Origin: an uncultured Bacteroidales bacterium
Lineage (GTDB): Bacteria > Bacteroidota > Bacteroidia > Bacteroidales > FEN-979
DNA length: 56,089 nucleotides
NCBI GenBank assembly: GCA_903959905.1
Contig: CAJBYO010000050.1
Span: 1 to 56,089, forward strand
Direction of reading: 5' to 3'
Shown: piece by piece, positions 33,647 through 42,211 of the stretch
Numbering within the stretch: position 1 is the first letter of the stretch
Layout of the letters: each line of letters opens with the position of its first letter
Position numbers and translations under genes: made by a program
Notes under the pieces: generated by a model
What the model saw: only the letters and a program-made list of their open reading frames with translations
Told to the model about the DNA's origin: nothing
Databases searched by the model: none

Positions 33647-33721
33647 TCAGAAAATCTTCTTACCTTGTATAATCCTGAGACTGACAGCAATGAGCGCGAT
33701 CACAAGCAGGATGTGGATCAA
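33647..33721 (-). pseudogene. Fragment resembling the C-terminal half of an lmo0937-type small membrane protein
   Basis: Reading the minus strand from TTG at 33721 gives a 24-residue hydrophobic peptide, IHILLVIALIAVSLRIIQG followed by a short basic tail. From memory this is very like the second half of the small lmo0937-family membrane proteins. The frame has no ATG and reaches a stop about 17 codons upstream, inside the 3' end of the neighbouring lipoprotein gene, so the first membrane half is missing. It is probably a gene remnant left by a deletion; a functional short peptide is possible. Confidence 0.35.
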
Positions 33722-33729
33722 TTCACCAG

Positions 33730-34368
33730 TTAAAATGCAGTAGAGTTCTTGATATACAGGATGAAACTGGCCTCACCTGCCTTCAGTTTGTAGTTGATTG
33801 ACCTCATGGTCGCTTTAGCGGATTTGATCGGGAATCTTCTTGCCAGCGAATTCTCAACGATCTCAAATTCATCATGACCTTCATAGCCTTCAAAGGTTCC
33901 ACCTTTTATCATGTCCTTTTCTTCCACGGAAGGAACTGTGATCAGCGACAATGATTTGTCTTTATTAGACGAAATTCCGATAATATTGCCGTAACTTCCG
34001 GAGCCCGCAGCGGTCGTTATAATGTATATTTCATCAAAACCGTTGGCATCAAGGTCGCCAACCAGCACTTTGTTGATGGGGTCTTTGTCGGTGAATTTCA
34101 TTTCAGAGGCTGGATCCCCTGAAAAAGCAACGCTGATGTTGCTCAGGCTTTGTCCCTGGGGGTGTGATTCCGAAACAGTTACGATCTTTCCGGTATTTGT
34201 TTTATATTCCTTAGTGATTACTGCTTTTGCCAGGGAGTCCTCTGCTGTTTCCTTTACCGGGGGAATAGCAGCGTTGTTTTCCTGTGTGCCCTGATTGTTG
34301 CCACATGCAATCATGACCACCAGTATCGCATAAATTAAGATTGTTTGTAAAATGTGTCCTTTTTTCAT
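33730..34368 (-). CDS. Lipoprotein of unknown function with FG-GAP-like motif
   Basis: 212 residues from ATG at 34368 (MKKGHILQTIL...). The signal peptide ends in a lipobox, VMIAC, giving a lipid-anchored Cys. The frame continues upstream to 34554, but those codons lack a signal peptide and cross a promoter box. The mature protein has a Ser/Glu-rich linker, then a beta-rich domain with VLVGDLDANGFDEIYIIT, reminiscent of a calcium-binding FG-GAP strand. Probably in the outer membrane, facing the periplasm or surface. I cannot assign a function. A -7 box (34430-34437) and a strong palindrome lie upstream. Confidence 0.8.
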   Translation of the reverse strand: MKKGHILQTILIYAILVVMIACGNNQGTQENNAAIPPVKETAEDSLAKAVITKEYKTNTGKIVTVSESHPQGQSLSNISVAFSGDPASEMKFTDKDPINKVLVGDLDANGFDEIYIITTAAGSGSYGNIIGISSNKDKSLSLITVPSVEEKDMIKGGTFEGYEGHDEFEIVENSLARRFPIKSAKATMRSINYKLKAGEASFILYIKNSTAF

Positions 34369-34429
34369 TGTTGCGTTTTTAGATGGAATTAATTGTGAAT
34401 ACAGACACATTGACAGAAACAAATATAAT

Positions 34430-34437
34430 GGTGAAAC
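34430..34437 (-). promoter_or_regulatory. Bacteroidota -7 promoter box for the lipoprotein gene
   Basis: On the minus strand the sequence reads TATATTTG (TAnnTTTG), 62 bp before the ATG at 34368. Confidence 0.5.
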
Positions 34438-34450
34438 GGGTGAAATCCTT

Positions 34451-34513
34451 TCATTATCAGCAGGATCAGCCGGTATACAAAAAGTACACACCTTTTGTAT
34501 GTGCTGATAATGA
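34451..34513. promoter_or_regulatory. Nested palindrome upstream of the lipoprotein promoter
   Basis: Outer arms TCATTATCAGCA (34451-34462) and TGCTGATAATGA (34502-34513) are perfect over 12 bp. Inside them ATACAAAAAG and CTTTTGTAT (34475-34500) form a second stem. It sits just upstream of the -7 box and could be an operator or a transcribed structure. Confidence 0.6.
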
Positions 34514-34599
34514 GAGAGATATAGAATATGGAAGCTGGTCCTATTCCATAACATTATCCTGCTTTTCGGCTCCCTTTTTGGGCTTACGGGGTAATTCGG

Positions 34600-34799
34600 T
34601 CAGAAAAACAGTATAATGGGCACTGTTCGGCGACTGGTCATGGTTGAATCCATGGTTAATGCGGTAAACAGTGAGATGATCACCAAACCAACGGGCATGC
34701 CAACAACCGGGATGAGGCCCAGGAATCCGAACAGACGAGCACAAGCACGATCAGCCTGCTGGCGACTTTGTGCAATGAGGAAATTTCATGATGTTCCAT
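34600..34799 (-). pseudogene. Possible frameshifted small membrane protein
   Basis: From ATG at 34799 the minus strand codes MEHHEISSLHKVASRLIVLV and then loses sense. One base back, near 34733, the frame continues with a hydrophobic run, LFGFLGLIPVVGMPVGLVII, to a stop at 34600. Joined, this would be a ~66-residue protein with one or two membrane segments. I do not recognise the family. Either a broken gene or a sequencing indel is possible, as is chance. Confidence 0.25.
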
Positions 34800-34877
34800 C
34801 ACTTGCTTTTTTGAGATGACAAACGAATCAGTCGTTCAGGATGACTGATGGGAGTAGCATAGCGTCAGAAAAGGCGA

Positions 34878-36116
34878 CTACTGTTTTTTGATGGTAACCC
34901 TGCGGTTCTGGGTTCTGCCAGCGGCTGTTTTATTGTCGGCAACCGGTTTGGAGGCGCCATATCCTTTGGTTTCCATCCGGCTGGTATCAATACCCCGTTT
35001 AACAAGCTCGGCTTTAATACTTGCCGCTCTCTTGTCGGAGAGCTTCATATTAAGTTCATCGCTGCCGGTGTTGTCGGTATGGCCTTCAATAACAACCTTC
35101 ATTTGCGGATGGTCTTTCAGGTATGTGGTGATCTGTTCAATGATCGGGTAACTTTCGGCTTTCACGATGGCTTTGTTGATGTCGAAATTGATGCCGTAAA
35201 TGTCAATGAATCCTTTGGAGTCAAGATCTTCCAGCAGGTTTTTGTCGATTGCCGGGGTAACTTTTTTAATGACAGGTTCGCCGGAAATGGCCACCCTGAA
35301 TCCGAATCCAAGGGCGCTGTTATACGGAAATTCATTGTTCCTGTATGAGATGCGCATGCGGCCTTCTTCACTTCCCCATGATCCGCCGCGAACAACGCGG
35401 TTTGATCCGCGGTCGGGACCTGCAGGGTTATCTTCGGGGCTGGTTTTATAGTAGGTATCGCTGTACCAGTCTGAACACCACTCCCTGATGTTGCCGGCCA
35501 TGTCGTAAATGTCGAGTTCATTGGGCATCTTTTTCCCGATCGTGTGCGACCGTTTATCAGAGTTTTCTACATACCAGGCTACTTCGTTGAGGTTGTTCCC
35601 GCCCACATATTTGTAGCCTTTGCTTTTGGCACCGCCTTTGGCAGCATATTCCCATTCAGCTTCGGTGGGCAGCCTGAATTTTTTTCCGGTTGCCTGGCTC
35701 AGCCAGTTGCAATAGGCCACTGCGTCATGCCAGCTGATATTGGCCACAGGCTTGTTGCTGTCCGCCGCTGGAACAGGCACATTATTCATGTACATTTTCC
35801 AGGTTCCGTTGTTGATGCCCCTGGGAGGAAGCCCGTGTTTTTTATTGACAGAGTCAGGCTGTTCGGCATCCGTTTTGTACCCGGTTGCATCCACAAATTT
35901 CTTGAATTCAGCATTGGTAACTTCGTATTTGCCCAGGAAAAAGCTATTGAGTGTGACTTTGTGCTCAGGCTTTTCATCATTGGTTCCGGCGTTATTACCC
36001 ATCATAAACGTACCACCATCCACACTGGTCAGGATGGGCATGTTTACCGGGTTTTGTGATTTGAGGGCATAACAGCCCAGCATTATTAAAGTTAGGAGAA
36101 ACAGGTTCTTTTTCAT
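34878..36116 (-). CDS. SUMF1/FGE-like domain fused to a C-terminal OmpA domain
   Basis: 412 residues from ATG at 36116 (MKKNLFLLTLIMLG signal peptide). Residues ~25-275 form a formylglycine-generating-enzyme-type fold (GGTFMMGNNAG, ISWHDAVAYCNWLS, RLPTEAEWEYAAKGG, GNIREWCSDW, VVRGGSWGSEEGRMRISYRN, GFGFRVA). The cysteine pair used by true FGEs after RGGSW is absent, so it is probably a structural or GldK/GldJ-like protein rather than an oxidase. The last ~120 residues are an OmpA peptidoglycan-binding domain (EGHTDNTGSDELN, RAASIKAELVKRGID, GYGASKPVADN, QNRRVTI). It likely sits in the periplasm bridging outer membrane and peptidoglycan. It might belong to envelope or T9SS-related machinery, but no other such genes are adjacent. 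Confidence 0.85.
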   Translation of the reverse strand: MKKNLFLLTLIMLGCYALKSQNPVNMPILTSVDGGTFMMGNNAGTNDEKPEHKVTLNSFFLGKYEVTNAEFKKFVDATGYKTDAEQPDSVNKKHGLPPRGINNGTWKMYMNNVPVPAADSNKPVANISWHDAVAYCNWLSQATGKKFRLPTEAEWEYAAKGGAKSKGYKYVGGNNLNEVAWYVENSDKRSHTIGKKMPNELDIYDMAGNIREWCSDWYSDTYYKTSPEDNPAGPDRGSNRVVRGGSWGSEEGRMRISYRNNEFPYNSALGFGFRVAISGEPVIKKVTPAIDKNLLEDLDSKGFIDIYGINFDINKAIVKAESYPIIEQITTYLKDHPQMKVVIEGHTDNTGSDELNMKLSDKRAASIKAELVKRGIDTSRMETKGYGASKPVADNKTAAGRTQNRRVTIKKQ

Positions 36117-36190
36117 GGGAATTTTTTTGTAAAGATAATAGACTATTTTTTTGTACAAAACACGGATGAAGATTATTCAGGAAACAGCCA

Positions 36191-38101
36191 TCATTTTGGG
36201 GTTCTCTTCTTTGCATAATAATAGCGCCAGTCAAAGGCAAGCCTTAATCCGACGAACCAGATGCTCTTCAGCTTGACCGGATCAACATCAGCGGGCTCGA
36301 TCATTTTTACTTTCCTGGGGATATCAACCCCGGCATTGAGTTGTATCACGATACTGGCGCTTTGCCGCTTTGAGAAAGTTCTTACCGGCCGGTACTCAAG
36401 GATAGGGAAGTCAAGATGTGTTGAATGCAGGGAGATAAGGTCAAGGGCGCTGGATTCACCTATCGCGGCAGGAACCAGGAAAGAATCGGGCCCCTGCATG
36501 GTGCCGTAAAAACAAACCCCGATCTCCCTTCCGAGGATAAACTGAAAACGTCCGATGGGTGTTACCATGCCGGTCTGCCACGGAATAAGGCCACCGGCAC
36601 CTGCAGTGGAAACAACATTGTTCAATGATTTCGGAGAAATGATCAGGAGAAGCGGCCCCAGAATGATAAGATCTCCCGGGATGACGTAGTAAGGCAGGCG
36701 GATCCTGAAATAAAATGCTTCGCGTGAGGGAACAGCCGAGAGGATCGTGCCAAACTCCTTATATCCCGCTTCATGCCCAACCTTGATGGTGGATGCGCCG
36801 TCAAGCCGCCACCCAAGGTCAACAAAGGCAAGCCCGTCGCTTGATTCGTTCAGAATGCCGTCCATCCCCAGGCCTATGTGAGCAGCAACTTCCAGTCCGG
36901 GAACCATCCCGGTGGTGACCTGTTGCGGACTGAATCCCCCGTTAATAAAGGAGACCCTTCCGGCTGGTGCAATGCCGATAAACGGACCGATTTCGGCCCT
37001 GAACCGGGGAATCTCTCCCAACCCTGTGGCGAGTCCCGGTACCGGCGTGGTCATCAGCACCATGTCTGTCTGGTCCCTTACGTCGGTATCAAGTTGCCGG
37101 GCCGGCATGTAAAATGCTTTAGCGATGTTGAAGGTATCAGGTTTGAAAATGCCGGCCTGATCATTGTATTTGGCCGGTCTTTTATTTAAACTTGCGGCAT
37201 CAAGGAACTGAAGCAGGCTCAGCAGAACAGTTTCAGCACACCGGTCGGCATCATTCGGCCGCATGTAGGCATCACCGCTCAGTACGAGTCGTTCGCCCTG
37301 CCAGGTGGTTACCTCAAGTCCGTGCTCATCGTAGTAATCGTGGGTACCTTTGCGTAAAGCTGCATTTCCCCAGATCCCTGCTACATGGCCGGAGGCAAAT
37401 GCATCTTCAAGGAAGTGGAGGGCAAAGGCTTCGTCGGCCATGGCTGAAAGGGTGAGCTCTGAACGCTTTTCGGGAGTTAAGTCTTCGGATGAGAGCCGCT
37501 GTGCCTTTAACAGCGCGCTGGCGTGAAACCATTTATATGTGCCTACCAGGTTGACTTCAACTCCGGCAATATAGCAACTGTCAAAATAGGATCCTGCAGT
37601 CGTATTGGTACTGGGCCGTGCCAGCATGAAATGAACGTTGTTTGAACCTGCCCTCGACACATAATCCGGATCGGCCCGGAGCAGGCGAAGGTCGGAATTG
37701 CGGAGTTCGCCCTCCCGTTCACTCCGGTTTTTTGCACTGCCAAGCCCGATTTTAAGACGGGCGGTTACATCGGCTACATTCAGGATCCAGTCGGTATGCA
37801 GCACATTGAAAAGCATGTCGTCTGCGGAGGTGGAATGGTCGCCTGCGATGGCCGGGAAAGCGGCATAATCCAGGTATTTCGGGTGTTCCCCCTGGGCAAA
37901 GTCAGCCACAGATTCATCCAGTCTTGATTCATAACCCCTCCTGGCCTGGGCCCAGAGCCTGTTGAGCAAGGCCCGGTGAGCCGAATCGAGCTTCTTGATG
38001 GCGATTAATGCGATATCCCTGTGTTCAGGGTAAACCCAGGCGTTGCCGGCGAGGCTGAAATTAATGACCAGCAACAATATCAGGAGTATTTTTTTTATCA
38101 T
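36191..38101 (-). CDS. Secreted zinc-dependent phospholipase C / S1-P1 nuclease-like protein with a barrel-like C-terminus
   Basis: 636 residues from ATG at 38101. A signal peptide (MIKKILLILLLVINFSLAG) is predicted to end at NA, leaving Trp as the mature N-terminus (WVYPEHR). This is the hallmark of zinc phospholipases C and S1/P1 nucleases, where the terminal Trp binds zinc. Further candidate zinc ligands are His in PEHRDIALIAI, DHSTSADD, and the helix ALHFLEDAFASGHVAG. From about residue 330 the sequence turns beta-rich and ends IWFVGLRLAFDWRYYY, like an outer-membrane strand, so the catalytic domain may be held on an outer-membrane barrel. The substrate is unknown. A canonical -7 box lies 15 bp upstream. 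Confidence 0.7.
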   Translation of the reverse strand: MIKKILLILLLVINFSLAGNAWVYPEHRDIALIAIKKLDSAHRALLNRLWAQARRGYESRLDESVADFAQGEHPKYLDYAAFPAIAGDHSTSADDMLFNVLHTDWILNVADVTARLKIGLGSAKNRSEREGELRNSDLRLLRADPDYVSRAGSNNVHFMLARPSTNTTAGSYFDSCYIAGVEVNLVGTYKWFHASALLKAQRLSSEDLTPEKRSELTLSAMADEAFALHFLEDAFASGHVAGIWGNAALRKGTHDYYDEHGLEVTTWQGERLVLSGDAYMRPNDADRCAETVLLSLLQFLDAASLNKRPAKYNDQAGIFKPDTFNIAKAFYMPARQLDTDVRDQTDMVLMTTPVPGLATGLGEIPRFRAEIGPFIGIAPAGRVSFINGGFSPQQVTTGMVPGLEVAAHIGLGMDGILNESSDGLAFVDLGWRLDGASTIKVGHEAGYKEFGTILSAVPSREAFYFRIRLPYYVIPGDLIILGPLLLIISPKSLNNVVSTAGAGGLIPWQTGMVTPIGRFQFILGREIGVCFYGTMQGPDSFLVPAAIGESSALDLISLHSTHLDFPILEYRPVRTFSKRQSASIVIQLNAGVDIPRKVKMIEPADVDPVKLKSIWFVGLRLAFDWRYYYAKKRTPK

Positions 38102-38116
38102 AAGTGGAGGGTGTTT

Positions 38117-38124
38117 CAAAAGTA
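38117..38124 (-). promoter_or_regulatory. Bacteroidota -7 promoter box for the phospholipase-like gene
   Basis: The minus strand reads TACTTTTG (TAnnTTTG), 15 bp before the ATG at 38101, implying a very short 5' leader. Confidence 0.55.
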
Positions 38125-38193
38125 AAAATACAATCATGACTGTACATATGCAAATTCTTTTTATTGATGGAACGGAATCATGCCAGGTTGTTT

Positions 38194-38381
38194 TGTTACA
38201 CAGAGGTAAACGGAGAAGACACAGAGGTACACAGAGGTCATATTCAGCATGTGTTTAGTGAATCCGGAAAAATAGTTCTCACGGTTTGATCAGCAGCCAA
38301 TCTTTCCTTAATCCGATCAATTTGCAAAAGAATTACTTTTCTCTGTGGTACTCTGTGTCTTCTCTGTGTCCCTCTGTGTAA
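38194..38381. repeat. Long imperfect inverted repeat (type ACACAGAGG)
   Basis: Left arm 38194-38238 and right arm 38340-38381 are reverse complements with a few mismatches, each built from repeats of an ACACAGAGG unit with a central GGAGAAGACACAGAG. A ~100-bp unrelated centre separates them. It lies in the 349-bp gap between divergent genes; apart from two promoter boxes nothing else is seen there. Confidence 0.8.
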
Positions 38382-38398
38382 TTATTTCATTTTTTGTA

Positions 38399-38406
38399 TA
38401 AATTTG
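38399..38406 (+). promoter_or_regulatory. Bacteroidota -7 promoter box for the outer-membrane barrel gene
   Basis: TAAATTTG fits TAnnTTTG, 45 bp before the ATG at 38451 and just outside the right arm of the inverted repeat. Confidence 0.45.
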
Positions 38407-38450
38407 GTTGGTAAAGTCGGCTAAAATTCATTGTCGTTATAAATGTAAAT

Positions 38451-39548
38451 ATGATCAGCAGGCAAATCTTCAGTAATTCTCAATTTTCAATTATCCGGAC
38501 GCTGGCAATATTGGTTGTGCTTTTTCTTCCCAGCGTTGTATTCTCCCGGTCAGGCGTTGATTCAGTGAAGGTTAAGCCGAAAATCACCTCATACATCGCG
38601 AAGATGGACACCGTAATCAGCATCAGGCTTAATTTTAACAATGAACACGAACGGTTTGTTTTAAACGGCAATGATTTCAAGTATGACCTGCGCCCCGTAT
38701 TTTTTTTCAGCAACCGGCTTTCATTCAATTACCGGATTATTTCGTTTGGATTTGGCTTCAGGTTAAAATTTATTCCGGGGAATAAAAGCAACAGCCTGAC
38801 AGGAAGTTCAAAAGCATTTTTCTTACGGCTTGGCATTTTTACAAAACACTGGCAACAGGAGTTGCAGTTCGGAAGGATGCAGGGGTTTTATCTGTTTAAC
38901 ACCGGTGATTATGTGCCGGGCTGGACCAAAGGCACCGATCCGTATATCCAGTTTCCCGGGTTGAGGATCATCGCCATCACCGGGGCTACTTCGTATAAGT
39001 TCAACCGTAATTTCTCCATGAAAGCCCTTTCCAACCAGAATGAAATACAATTAAAGAGCTGCGGCAGTTTTATTCCTTCCATCTCCTACAGCTGGTATCA
39101 AACTGAGGATATCAGTAAAGATACCGTCGCGAAGTCCAAGCAAAAATCCAATGCCTATGAAGCTGTTCTGAATGTCGGTTATTATTATACCGTCGTGCTT
39201 AGTAAGCGGTTTTATGGTGCTGTCGGATTTGCAGCAGGATGCGGGGCAGACTATACCCACCTGGTCACCAAACTGCCCGAAGGCACAGTGTATACCGACT
39301 ATTTCTCCCCTGTTTACCGTTTGCAGGAACGCATTGGCGTCGGGTACAATTCCCGTAAGTTTTTCGGAGGAGTTGACATCTCCTTGCTTCAATCGCTGCG
39401 CAATGAAAATGGCAATGCCGTGCAACTGAACACCAACAGGAACTATTTCCAGGTTTTCGTTGGGTACAGGTTTACAGCGCCTGCATTTCTCAAGAAAAAA
39501 GCCAGTCAGGTCGAAGATCTTATCCCTGTCAACCTCAACGGCAAATAA
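38451..39548 (+). CDS. Outer-membrane beta-barrel protein, DUF4421-like
   Basis: 365 residues. Hydrophobic signal segment at about 15-32 (IIRTLAILVVLFLPSVVFS). The rest alternates aromatic and polar residues in strand-like runs (RLSFNYRIISFGFGFRLKF, GYYYTVVLSKRFYGAVGFA, RNYFQVFVGYRFTAP), as expected for a 12- to 14-strand barrel. The layout resembles the Bacteroidota DUF4421 family, an assignment from memory. Transport or structural function is unknown. It is convergent with the mscS gene, with a long inverted repeat between. Confidence 0.75.
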   Translation: MISRQIFSNSQFSIIRTLAILVVLFLPSVVFSRSGVDSVKVKPKITSYIAKMDTVISIRLNFNNEHERFVLNGNDFKYDLRPVFFFSNRLSFNYRIISFGFGFRLKFIPGNKSNSLTGSSKAFFLRLGIFTKHWQQELQFGRMQGFYLFNTGDYVPGWTKGTDPYIQFPGLRIIAITGATSYKFNRNFSMKALSNQNEIQLKSCGSFIPSISYSWYQTEDISKDTVAKSKQKSNAYEAVLNVGYYYTVVLSKRFYGAVGFAAGCGADYTHLVTKLPEGTVYTDYFSPVYRLQERIGVGYNSRKFFGGVDISLLQSLRNENGNAVQLNTNRNYFQVFVGYRFTAPAFLKKKASQVEDLIPVNLNGK

Positions 39549-39550
39549 TT

Positions 39551-39685
39551 TTATTATAAACCGCAGAGACGCAGAGGCGCAGAGTTTTCCGCAGAAAGGA
39601 AATCCTTTTCCCTTTAAGAATTAATGCCTGGAAATAAAACCCATGTAAACGACTTCTTTTCTCTGCGTCTCTGCGGTTATAATTA
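39551..39685. repeat. Inverted repeat between convergent genes (type CGCAGAGAC)
   Basis: Left arm 39551-39588 (TATAAACCGCAGAGACGCAGAG) and right arm 39656-39685 (CTCTGCGTCTCTGCGGTTATAA) pair over ~28 bp around a ~70-bp centre. It has the same design as the elements at 32194 and 38194 with a different sequence. It could act as a two-way transcription stop. Confidence 0.8.
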
Positions 39686-39691
39686 AACGCC

Positions 39692-42061
39692 TTAGCCGGC
39701 AGTTTCCTCCTGGTGTGTGTTTTTTTTCGGAAAGCGAATGTTGTTTTCATGAAATGCAGCATGAATAGCCGACAACAGATGACTCCTGATTTTTGATCCG
39801 TTGGCCAGGTCGGTAACAAGGATCTTGACAGAAAAAACAAGCCCGGTATCGTTTATTTCTGACAGAACCACCACACACCGCTCAAGGATAATGTTTTCAG
39901 TTCCCTCGAGGCACTTGCCGATGATGTTCATAGCATGTTCAGGATTCACGTGGTGCGTTGTCTGAACCTTCATTTCAAGAAACCGCTGCTTGTTGCTGAT
40001 GGTCCAGTTTTTCAGGTTTTCAGAAAGCAAGGTGTTGTTCGGAATCAGTATATCCGCACCGTCGGAGGTGGAAACCATGGTGGCACGCAGGCTGATCTCC
40101 TTGACTTTACAGGTTTCGGTTCCGAATTCAAGCACGTCACCCACCACAAACGGGCGTTCAAAGGCAATGATCAGTCCTGAAATGAGGTTGCTGACAATAT
40201 TCTGCAGGCCGAAACCAATACCAACGCCCATGGCACCAAGGAGGATTGTGAAGTTGGTGAGCGGCAGCCCCGAAGCCAGGATGCCAATGGTGAATCCTGC
40301 ACACAGGATGAGCAACCTGAGGAGCAGCAGGTAACTTCCCAGGCTGCTTCTTTTTTCAACGGTTTGTTCGTGCTGCGGATCAAAAGTATGCCTGAGGAGT
40401 GATGCAAGGATAAATGAAAAGTACACGGAGGCGAAGAAGAGCATGATACTCCACAGCGTAAAAGATGCGCTTCCGATCTTCCTGGGCATCAGCATGATGT
40501 CTTTGATGCCGAGTTTTACCAGGTCAAAGATGTTCATGTTGAAAAGGTAGGCGATCACCAGGAATATCCCGGCAAGCATGAACAGCAACGGTTTGGTTCT
40601 GGCGTGAACAAACTTTGCATTGATCTTGACGGTTTTCGCCCGTTTGTTGAAGAAATAGGCGATGATGTCGATGTAATCAAGCAGCGTGTACACGGCTATC
40701 CGCAGGATCATGCTGAGGATCAGGAGCAGGTATGCCGAAAGGATCACCGACCTTCCGAGGGTGTAATATCCCAGTATGACCAGGATCCAGCCTGCCACCA
40801 GGTGGATGGCAAGGATGATCAGCATCAGCCTCACCTCCTTTTCATATTCAAGCCCATATGATGGAAGTTGCTTGTAGACCAGGTATATCGGAACCAGCAG
40901 TAAGATGGACATCGTGTACATCAGCCGGCCCGGGAAGGTAGGCGTGACAAAGAAGTTGATGAGGTAGAGGATCAGGAAGGAAACAATGAGGAGAACGATC
41001 AGCGTTTTATTGAGTTTCGGATAGTTTTTAAAGGTCAGCATCGTCACCGTGAAAACAAGGCCGATCAGGATAAACTCCAGGAAAGCATGGGGCGGATGGA
41101 CGAAAATAATGGGAGAAAGTGCCATGCCCATAATTACAGAAGCTGTTTTCGGGAATTTTGCCAGAAAGGTAAAATCGGTTCCGCTGAGTATTTTCTGCTT
41201 CCGCTGCTCATTGTTAAACAATTTAATGGGAACAAGGCAGAGAAGGAGGATCATCAGCCGGAAGATGATGATGCGCCAGAGCGACATCTCCCCGTAATAT
41301 TTGACCGATTCAAGTGTTTGCTGAAAACTGTCCGTCAACACATTCCGGATGGTGCTGGGATAAACTGAAGGAGGAGATTTCCAGATCGGGGGCAGTTCCC
41401 GGTGCGCCAGCGAGGCCTCTTTTGTTTGAAGGAGCGAGCAGATATCTGAATAAAAAATGTATACCTGGGTGTTGATATCCACAATTTTTGTTTCAATGGC
41501 CGTGCTTTTTCTGAGGGTATTCATGATCAGTGCTTCGCCCGTTTGCTGCCTGGCTGAAATCCTTTCCACCGCATCCTTGAAATTAAACCTGAAAAGGCTG
41601 TCGGCATGTTGACGGAATTGTGCTATTTCTGACTTTATTCTGAGCAGTTCCCTCGATTTCTCCACCAGCAATTCATTGTCGGCATGAATCCTGTTTTGCC
41701 AGAGGGTTATGTTGGCTAGGATGTCTGCAACCCTCATTTTCATGTTGTAAACAGTACGGATATTCAGGGTGGCTGATTTACCGTAAAAATCGTTTTTCAG
41801 CATGGTGATGACCACAAGATGATCCCTGAATTTTGTAAACAGTGTTGTGGTGTCAATTTCCCGTTCTGTCTGGTACAGGTAGAGCCCGTTCAGCCGGTTA
41901 TAACAGTCGTTGATCCAGACAGATGGGTTTTCCATGAATGCCGGCTGCTTTTCATGCACTGGAAGTACTTTAGAAGTATCTGCATCCTGCGCATGCAAGC
42001 CTGGAATGCAGAGCAGCATGAAGACAAGGATTGTGATGGGTATTCCCGATTTGTGTGACAT
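39692..42061 (-). CDS. Mechanosensitive ion channel, large MscS/MscK type
   Basis: 789 residues. Signal peptide (ITILVFMLLCIPGLHAQ), a ~220-residue periplasmic alpha-helical region, about ten membrane segments, then the MscS core. The pore helix is rich in Gly and Ala (ILLGAMGVGIGFGLQNIVSN, around 603-625), followed by the beta domain (PFVVGDVLEFG, LRATMVSTSDGADILIPN) and a cytosolic cage. It releases solutes on hypo-osmotic shock. It stands alone on its strand. Confidence 0.9.
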   Translation of the reverse strand: MSHKSGIPITILVFMLLCIPGLHAQDADTSKVLPVHEKQPAFMENPSVWINDCYNRLNGLYLYQTEREIDTTTLFTKFRDHLVVITMLKNDFYGKSATLNIRTVYNMKMRVADILANITLWQNRIHADNELLVEKSRELLRIKSEIAQFRQHADSLFRFNFKDAVERISARQQTGEALIMNTLRKSTAIETKIVDINTQVYIFYSDICSLLQTKEASLAHRELPPIWKSPPSVYPSTIRNVLTDSFQQTLESVKYYGEMSLWRIIIFRLMILLLCLVPIKLFNNEQRKQKILSGTDFTFLAKFPKTASVIMGMALSPIIFVHPPHAFLEFILIGLVFTVTMLTFKNYPKLNKTLIVLLIVSFLILYLINFFVTPTFPGRLMYTMSILLLVPIYLVYKQLPSYGLEYEKEVRLMLIILAIHLVAGWILVILGYYTLGRSVILSAYLLLILSMILRIAVYTLLDYIDIIAYFFNKRAKTVKINAKFVHARTKPLLFMLAGIFLVIAYLFNMNIFDLVKLGIKDIMLMPRKIGSASFTLWSIMLFFASVYFSFILASLLRHTFDPQHEQTVEKRSSLGSYLLLLRLLILCAGFTIGILASGLPLTNFTILLGAMGVGIGFGLQNIVSNLISGLIIAFERPFVVGDVLEFGTETCKVKEISLRATMVSTSDGADILIPNNTLLSENLKNWTISNKQRFLEMKVQTTHHVNPEHAMNIIGKCLEGTENIILERCVVVLSEINDTGLVFSVKILVTDLANGSKIRSHLLSAIHAAFHENNIRFPKKNTHQEETAG

Positions 42062-42170
42062 GTGTTTTCGTATTAAATGTTATCAGGGTGGCGTTACCCG
42101 CGAAAACTCAGTAAGGAGTTAAAAGATGTTAAATATAATAACAAACTTTATACAAGCAAAAAAGTGACCT

Positions 42171-42209
42171 CTCCTTACCCTGCGGTGGAAGGGTTGGGGA
42201 GAGGTCCTT
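42171..42209. repeat. Hairpin related to the GC-rich family
   Basis: GACCTCTCC and GGAGAGGTC pair as outer stem with ACCCT/AGGGT inside. It lies at the truncated 5' edge of the regulator remnant and may mark where the gene was cut. Confidence 0.6.
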
Positions 42210-42211
42210 AA

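Noticed and set aside
33490..33690. 66-codon minus-strand frame
   Set aside because: No homology sense, and it competes with the small membrane-protein remnant in another frame.
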